NCBI GenBank assembly: GCA_944415425.1
Contig: CALYBP010000016.1
Coordinates: 1-37,010, forward strand
Length of the DNA stretch: 37,010 nucleotides
Direction: 5' to 3'
Source: an uncultured Ruminococcus sp.
GTDB taxonomy: Bacteria > Bacillota > Clostridia > Oscillospirales > Acutalibacteraceae
Shown here: piece after piece, positions 33,365 through 37,010 of the stretch
Position numbering within the stretch: the first letter of the stretch is position 1
Layout: the number at the start of each line of letters is the position of its first letter
Notes under the pieces: model-generated
The model's input: the letters and a program-made list of their open reading frames with translations, nothing else
Told to the model about the DNA's origin: nothing
Databases searched by the model: none
Made by a program: the position numbers and the translations under genes

Positions 33365-35101
33365 ATGTATAAATTAAGACGATTTTTAAAGGACTACAAA
33401 AAGGAATGTATCATAGGACCGCTTTGCAAGCTGTTTGAGGCTATACTTGAACTGCTTGTACCGCTCGTTATGGCAAATATTATTGATGTCGGCGTTAAAA
33501 ACGGTGACAGAGACTATGTTCTGAAAATGGGCGGGGTAATTATTTTGCTCGGAATAGTGGGACTGCTAAGCGCACTTGTCTGCCAATATCTCGCTTCCAG
33601 GGCGTCGCAGGGAGTCGGTACAAAAATTCGCAGAGAGCTTTTTGCTCACATAAACTCTCTTTCCCACTCAGAGCTTGACAGGCTCGGCACTCCGTCGCTT
33701 ATTACCCGAATTACAAACGACACAAATCAGGTTCAGCAAAGTGTCGCAATGGGCATTCGTCTGCTTACCCGTGCTCCGTTCATAGTTATCGGCGCATTGA
33801 TAATGTCGATGACGATAAACCTTAAAATGTCGATAATATTTTTTATTGCTTCACTTTTGATAGGAATAACTCTGTATATCATAATGAGTAAAAGTATTCC
33901 TATTTATAATGCTATTCAAAAAAAGCTTGATAAAATAGGACTTATATCCCGTGAAAATCTTTCGGGCAACCGCGTTATACGCGCCTTTTCAAAACAAAAG
34001 AGTGAAAAAATACGCATCGATACCGCTACCGAGGAACTCGCAAAAACTTCGATACGAGTAAGCCGTCTGTCATCTCTTTTAAGTCCTGTTACCTACGCCG
34101 TTACGGATATAGCTATTATTGCAATAGTTTGGTTCGGCGCGGTAAATGTTAACAGAGGAAATATGCTGTCAGGTGATATAATCGCACTTATTAACTATAT
34201 GACGCAGATTTTGCTTGCTATGATAGTTGTTGCAAACCTCGTTATACTTATGACAAAAGCAAGTGCAAGTGCACAGAGAATCAACGAAGTTTTTGAAACT
34301 CAGCCGAGTGTTGTAGAAAAGACATCTGATAATATTGCGGTTGATAAAAGCTTTGACACACCTAAGGTTGAGTTTGATAATGTCACATTCACTTACGGTG
34401 ACGGCGATGATGAGCTGAGCAACATCAGCTTTAAAATTATGCGTGGACAAACAGTCGGCATAATAGGCGGAACAGGCTGCGGCAAAAGTACGCTTATCAA
34501 CCTTATTCCCAGATATTACGATGTAAAGAGCGGCTGCGTAAATGTTGACGGAGTAAATGTTAAGGAATATCCGTTTGTTCAGCTAAGGACACAGATAGGC
34601 ATGGTGCCGCAGCAATCAATTCTTTTTTCAGGCACAATAAGAGAAAATATGAGATGGCAGAATAAAGACGCGACTGACGACGATATTATTAACGCGTTAA
34701 AAATCGCACAGGCTTATGATTTTGTTTCTCAGCTTGCAAAAGGTCTTGACAGCCATGTTGAGCAGGGCGGAAAAAATTTCAGCGGCGGTCAGCGTCAAAG
34801 ACTTTGCATTGCAAGAGCGATTGTCGGAAATCCCGAATTGCTTATCCTTGACGACAGCTTTTCCGCTCTTGACTTTGCGACGGACGCAAATTTGCGAAGA
34901 GCTTTAAAGAAAAACACGGACAAAATGACGGTAATTATAGTTACTCAGCGCTGTTCTACAATTAAAAACGCCGATCTTATACTGGTTCTTGACGACGGCA
35001 GGCTTGCAGGATGCGGAACGCACGACAGGCTTTTTGAGGAATGTGAAACATACCGAGAAATTTGCCTTTCTCAGCTCAAGGAAACGGAGGCTAAACGATG
35101 A
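33365..35101 (+). CDS. ABC exporter half-transporter with degenerate ATP site
   Basis: A protein of about 578 residues: six membrane helices (residues 1-310) followed by an ATPase domain with GGTGCGKST (Walker A), FSGGQRQR (signature) and LLILDDSFSALD (Walker B). The catalytic glutamate after Walker B is Asp, and the switch histidine is replaced (VTQRCST instead of the usual HRxST). This is the pattern of the degenerate half of heterodimeric exporters such as BmrC/BmrD or TM287/TM288. The partner is the next gene, overlapping by 4 bp. The start is taken as the ATG at 33365, with AGGA upstream, over the TTG before it. It probably exports drugs or lipophilic compounds, with no substrate evidence here. 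Confidence 0.93.
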   Translation: MYKLRRFLKDYKKECIIGPLCKLFEAILELLVPLVMANIIDVGVKNGDRDYVLKMGGVIILLGIVGLLSALVCQYLASRASQGVGTKIRRELFAHINSLSHSELDRLGTPSLITRITNDTNQVQQSVAMGIRLLTRAPFIVIGALIMSMTINLKMSIIFFIASLLIGITLYIIMSKSIPIYNAIQKKLDKIGLISRENLSGNRVIRAFSKQKSEKIRIDTATEELAKTSIRVSRLSSLLSPVTYAVTDIAIIAIVWFGAVNVNRGNMLSGDIIALINYMTQILLAMIVVANLVILMTKASASAQRINEVFETQPSVVEKTSDNIAVDKSFDTPKVEFDNVTFTYGDGDDELSNISFKIMRGQTVGIIGGTGCGKSTLINLIPRYYDVKSGCVNVDGVNVKEYPFVQLRTQIGMVPQQSILFSGTIRENMRWQNKDATDDDIINALKIAQAYDFVSQLAKGLDSHVEQGGKNFSGGQRQRLCIARAIVGNPELLILDDSFSALDFATDANLRRALKKNTDKMTVIIVTQRCSTIKNADLILVLDDGRLAGCGTHDRLFEECETYREICLSQLKETEAKR

Positions 35102-36840
35102 AAAACAAGTCAGTCGTTTCAAAAATCCTGAAAAAAATAAAACCGTATTGGCTTTACCTCGCAATTGCACTTGTAAGCGCGATAATCAGCGTTTCGCTTA
35201 CGCTCTATATCCCCGTGCTTATAGGCGATGCGGTTGACAATATTATTGACAAAGGCAATGTTAACTTTGAAAATATTTTGAGAATTTTAATTTATATTGC
35301 AATCGGCGTAGTCGGCGTTACTGTTTTTCAGTGGATTATGAATTATTTTACAAACATAATCAGCTTTAAAACGGTGAGAGATTTGCGCAGAGAGATTTTC
35401 AGAAAATTTAACAGCGTCCCTCTCTCCTACATTGATACACACCCGCACGGTGACCTAATAAGCCGTGTAATAAACGATGTTGACGCTGTGGGCGACGGAC
35501 TTACTCAAATGTTTTTACAGCTCTTCTCGGGCGTAGTCACGATAGCCGGAACTCTCATATTTATGCTGATGATTGACTGGCGAATTGCGCTTGCTGTTGT
35601 AATTCTGACTCCTTTGTCGCTGTTTGTTGCTGCGTTTATCGGAAAACTCAGCAACAAAACTTTCAGAGAACAGCAGATATTACAGGGAGAAATCTCTTCA
35701 TATGTTGAAGAACATGTGGGAAACCAGCGAATCATAAAAGCTTTTTCTTATGAAAACAGAGCTATGGATGATTTTGAGGGATTAAATAAAAAACTGTACA
35801 AAATCGGTTTCAGAGCACAGTTTGCGGGAGCGCTTGCAAACCCGAGTACACGGTTTGTAAACGCTATGGTATATGCGGCTGTCGGAATCTTCGGCGCATT
35901 GACCGCGATTTCGGGCACACTTTCAATAGGTCAGCTTTCATGTTTTTTGACATATGCAAACCAGTACACAAAACCTTTTAACGAGGTTACGGGAGTGCTT
36001 ACTCAGCTTCAAACCGGTATTGCTGCCGCAGGAAGAGTTTTTGAAATTCTTGAAGAGGAAAATGAAACTCCCGACTCGCCAAACGCTCCTTTTTTAGACA
36101 ACTGCAGGGGTAATGTTAAAATTGATAATGTCAGCTTTTCTTATACAAAGGACAAGCCGCTTATAAAGGGATTTTCACTCGATGTCAAAAGCGACAGCAA
36201 GATTGCTATTGTAGGACCTACCGGCTGCGGCAAAACAACATTTATTAATCTGCTTATGAGGTTTTATGAGACCGACAGCGGTAAGATTACGATTGACGGT
36301 GTTGATATAAAGAGTCTGACAAGAGATAATCTAAGACATCAATTCGGAATGGTTTTGCAGGACAGCTGGCTGTTTTGCGGAACAATTATGGAAAATTTGA
36401 GATACGGCAACGAAAACGCCACCGATGAAGAGGTTATCAGCGCCGCAAAAGCGGCGTATGCTCACAGCTTTATACGGCGTATGCCTGACGGCTACAACAC
36501 GGTAATAAGCGAAGGCGGCGGCAATTTAAGCCAGGGACAAAAACAGCTTTTGTGTATTGCAAGGGCAATGCTTACAAATCCGCCGATTCTTATTTTGGAC
36601 GAAGCAACTTCTTCGATAGATACGCTCACTGAAATCCGTGTACAAAAGGCTTTTGCAAAAATGATGAAAGGCAAAACAAGCTTTGTCGTTGCTCACAGAC
36701 TTTCAACCATCAAGGAAAGCGATGTAATACTTGTGATGAAAGACGGAAACATCATCGAACAGGGCAGTCACGAAGAACTTATTGCTAAGGGAGGATTTTA
36801 CTATACCCTTTACAACAGCCAGTTTGCAAAAGCGGAATAA
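35098..36840 (+). CDS. ABC exporter half-transporter with complete ATP site
   Basis: A 580-residue partner of the preceding protein. Six membrane helices are followed by an ATPase domain with GPTGCGKTT (Walker A), LSQGQKQ (signature), LILDEATSSID (Walker B with catalytic Glu) and VAHRLSTI (switch His). The signature LSQGQ in place of LSGGQ is also seen in the consensus-site partners of known heterodimers. The ATG overlaps the stop codon of the first gene (ATGA), so the two subunits are translationally coupled. Confidence 0.94.
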   Translation: MKNKSVVSKILKKIKPYWLYLAIALVSAIISVSLTLYIPVLIGDAVDNIIDKGNVNFENILRILIYIAIGVVGVTVFQWIMNYFTNIISFKTVRDLRREIFRKFNSVPLSYIDTHPHGDLISRVINDVDAVGDGLTQMFLQLFSGVVTIAGTLIFMLMIDWRIALAVVILTPLSLFVAAFIGKLSNKTFREQQILQGEISSYVEEHVGNQRIIKAFSYENRAMDDFEGLNKKLYKIGFRAQFAGALANPSTRFVNAMVYAAVGIFGALTAISGTLSIGQLSCFLTYANQYTKPFNEVTGVLTQLQTGIAAAGRVFEILEEENETPDSPNAPFLDNCRGNVKIDNVSFSYTKDKPLIKGFSLDVKSDSKIAIVGPTGCGKTTFINLLMRFYETDSGKITIDGVDIKSLTRDNLRHQFGMVLQDSWLFCGTIMENLRYGNENATDEEVISAAKAAYAHSFIRRMPDGYNTVISEGGGNLSQGQKQLLCIARAMLTNPPILILDEATSSIDTLTEIRVQKAFAKMMKGKTSFVVAHRLSTIKESDVILVMKDGNIIEQGSHEELIAKGGFYYTLYNSQFAKAE

Positions 36841-36856
36841 AATAATTGATAATTTA

Positions 36857-36890
36857 AAGGTCGGAAGTGCAAAAGCCCTTCCGACCTTCT
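36857..36890. terminator. Intrinsic terminator between ABC exporter and queH
   Basis: AAGGTCGGAAG (36857-36867) pairs with CTTCCGACCTT (36878-36888), an 11-bp perfect stem with a 10-nt loop. T-rich sequence on either side suits both convergent genes. Confidence 0.8.
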
Positions 36891-36899
36891 ATTTATCTG

Positions 36900-37010
36900 T
36901 TAATTATCAGATTTTAATGAATTATTTTTGCTGAAAACACAGCCGCAATAATTTTGTCTGTACAAATCATATTTCTTTGACAGAATAATAGAGCGTTTGT
37001 AGCCTTCACG
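36900..37010 (-). CDS. queH: Epoxyqueuosine reductase QueH, C-terminal end (partial)
   Basis: The last 36 codons of a minus-strand gene that runs off the window edge. The reading frame gives GYKRSIILSKKYDLYRQNYC followed by GC and FSK, the conserved end of QueH (DUF208), with its paired cysteines. QueH carries out the last step of queuosine synthesis in tRNA, reducing epoxyqueuosine, in bacteria without QueG. The stop is TAA at 36902-36900. The start and most of the gene are outside the window, so integrity cannot be judged. Confidence 0.85.
   Translation of the reverse strand, partial: REGYKRSIILSKKYDLYRQNYCGCVFSKNNSLKSDN

Overview
This window looks like chromosomal DNA of a low-GC, spore-forming Firmicute of the class Clostridia, most likely an Oscillospiraceae/Ruminococcaceae-type gut anaerobe. 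This is judged from gene content, not from any database search. The evidence is an intact pro-sigma-K gene, a PASTA-domain Ser/Thr kinase with its PP2C phosphatase, a RemA-family protein, frequent TTG starts with strong GGAGG-type ribosome binding sites, and sigma-A promoters close to TTGACA-17-TATAAT. Most of the window is conserved housekeeping DNA. I see no phage, IS, CRISPR or obvious island.

Left part (1-17.5 kb): an orphan GH32 beta-fructosidase with a long structured leader converges on an unusual membrane protein (zinc ribbon, degenerate kinase fold, TM segment, two PASTA domains). Upstream of that lie a tRNA-Ala(GGC) and then a long minus-strand block read from about 17.4 kb down to 3.85 kb: yicC, remA, gmk, rpoZ, priA, def, fmt, a YugP-like zinc peptidase, rsmB, rlmN, prpC, prkC, rsgA, thiN. 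This matches the well-known Bacillus/Clostridia order, except that coaBC (normally between rpoZ and priA) and rpe (normally between rsgA and thiN) are absent and the zinc peptidase is inserted. The block links nucleotide supply, replication restart, translation start and end processing, rRNA modification, ribosome assembly and cell-wall signalling.

Middle part (17.5-28.7 kb): yebC diverges from yicC across a perfect 10-bp-arm palindrome. A three-gene minus-strand lipid unit (ketoacyl synthase, acyl-CoA synthetase, 4HBT thioesterase) diverges from a LysR regulator. An iron-dependent alcohol dehydrogenase, a CarD-like regulator, exonuclease III, sigma-K, a small lipoprotein, a DUF2804-like protein and a 60-residue glycine-rich protein follow.

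Right part (28.7-37.0 kb): trmL, then pgk-tpiA-gpmI (lower glycolysis, with its own promoter and terminator), a heterodimeric ABC exporter pair, and at the edge the 3' end of queH on the minus strand.

The most interesting non-coding signal is a pair of related elements of about 130-140 nt, after the alcohol dehydrogenase and between trmL and pgk. They share conserved boxes, stems with compensatory base changes, and an intrinsic terminator at the same place. They look like two members of one structured RNA (or mobile palindromic) family that I cannot match to a named family.
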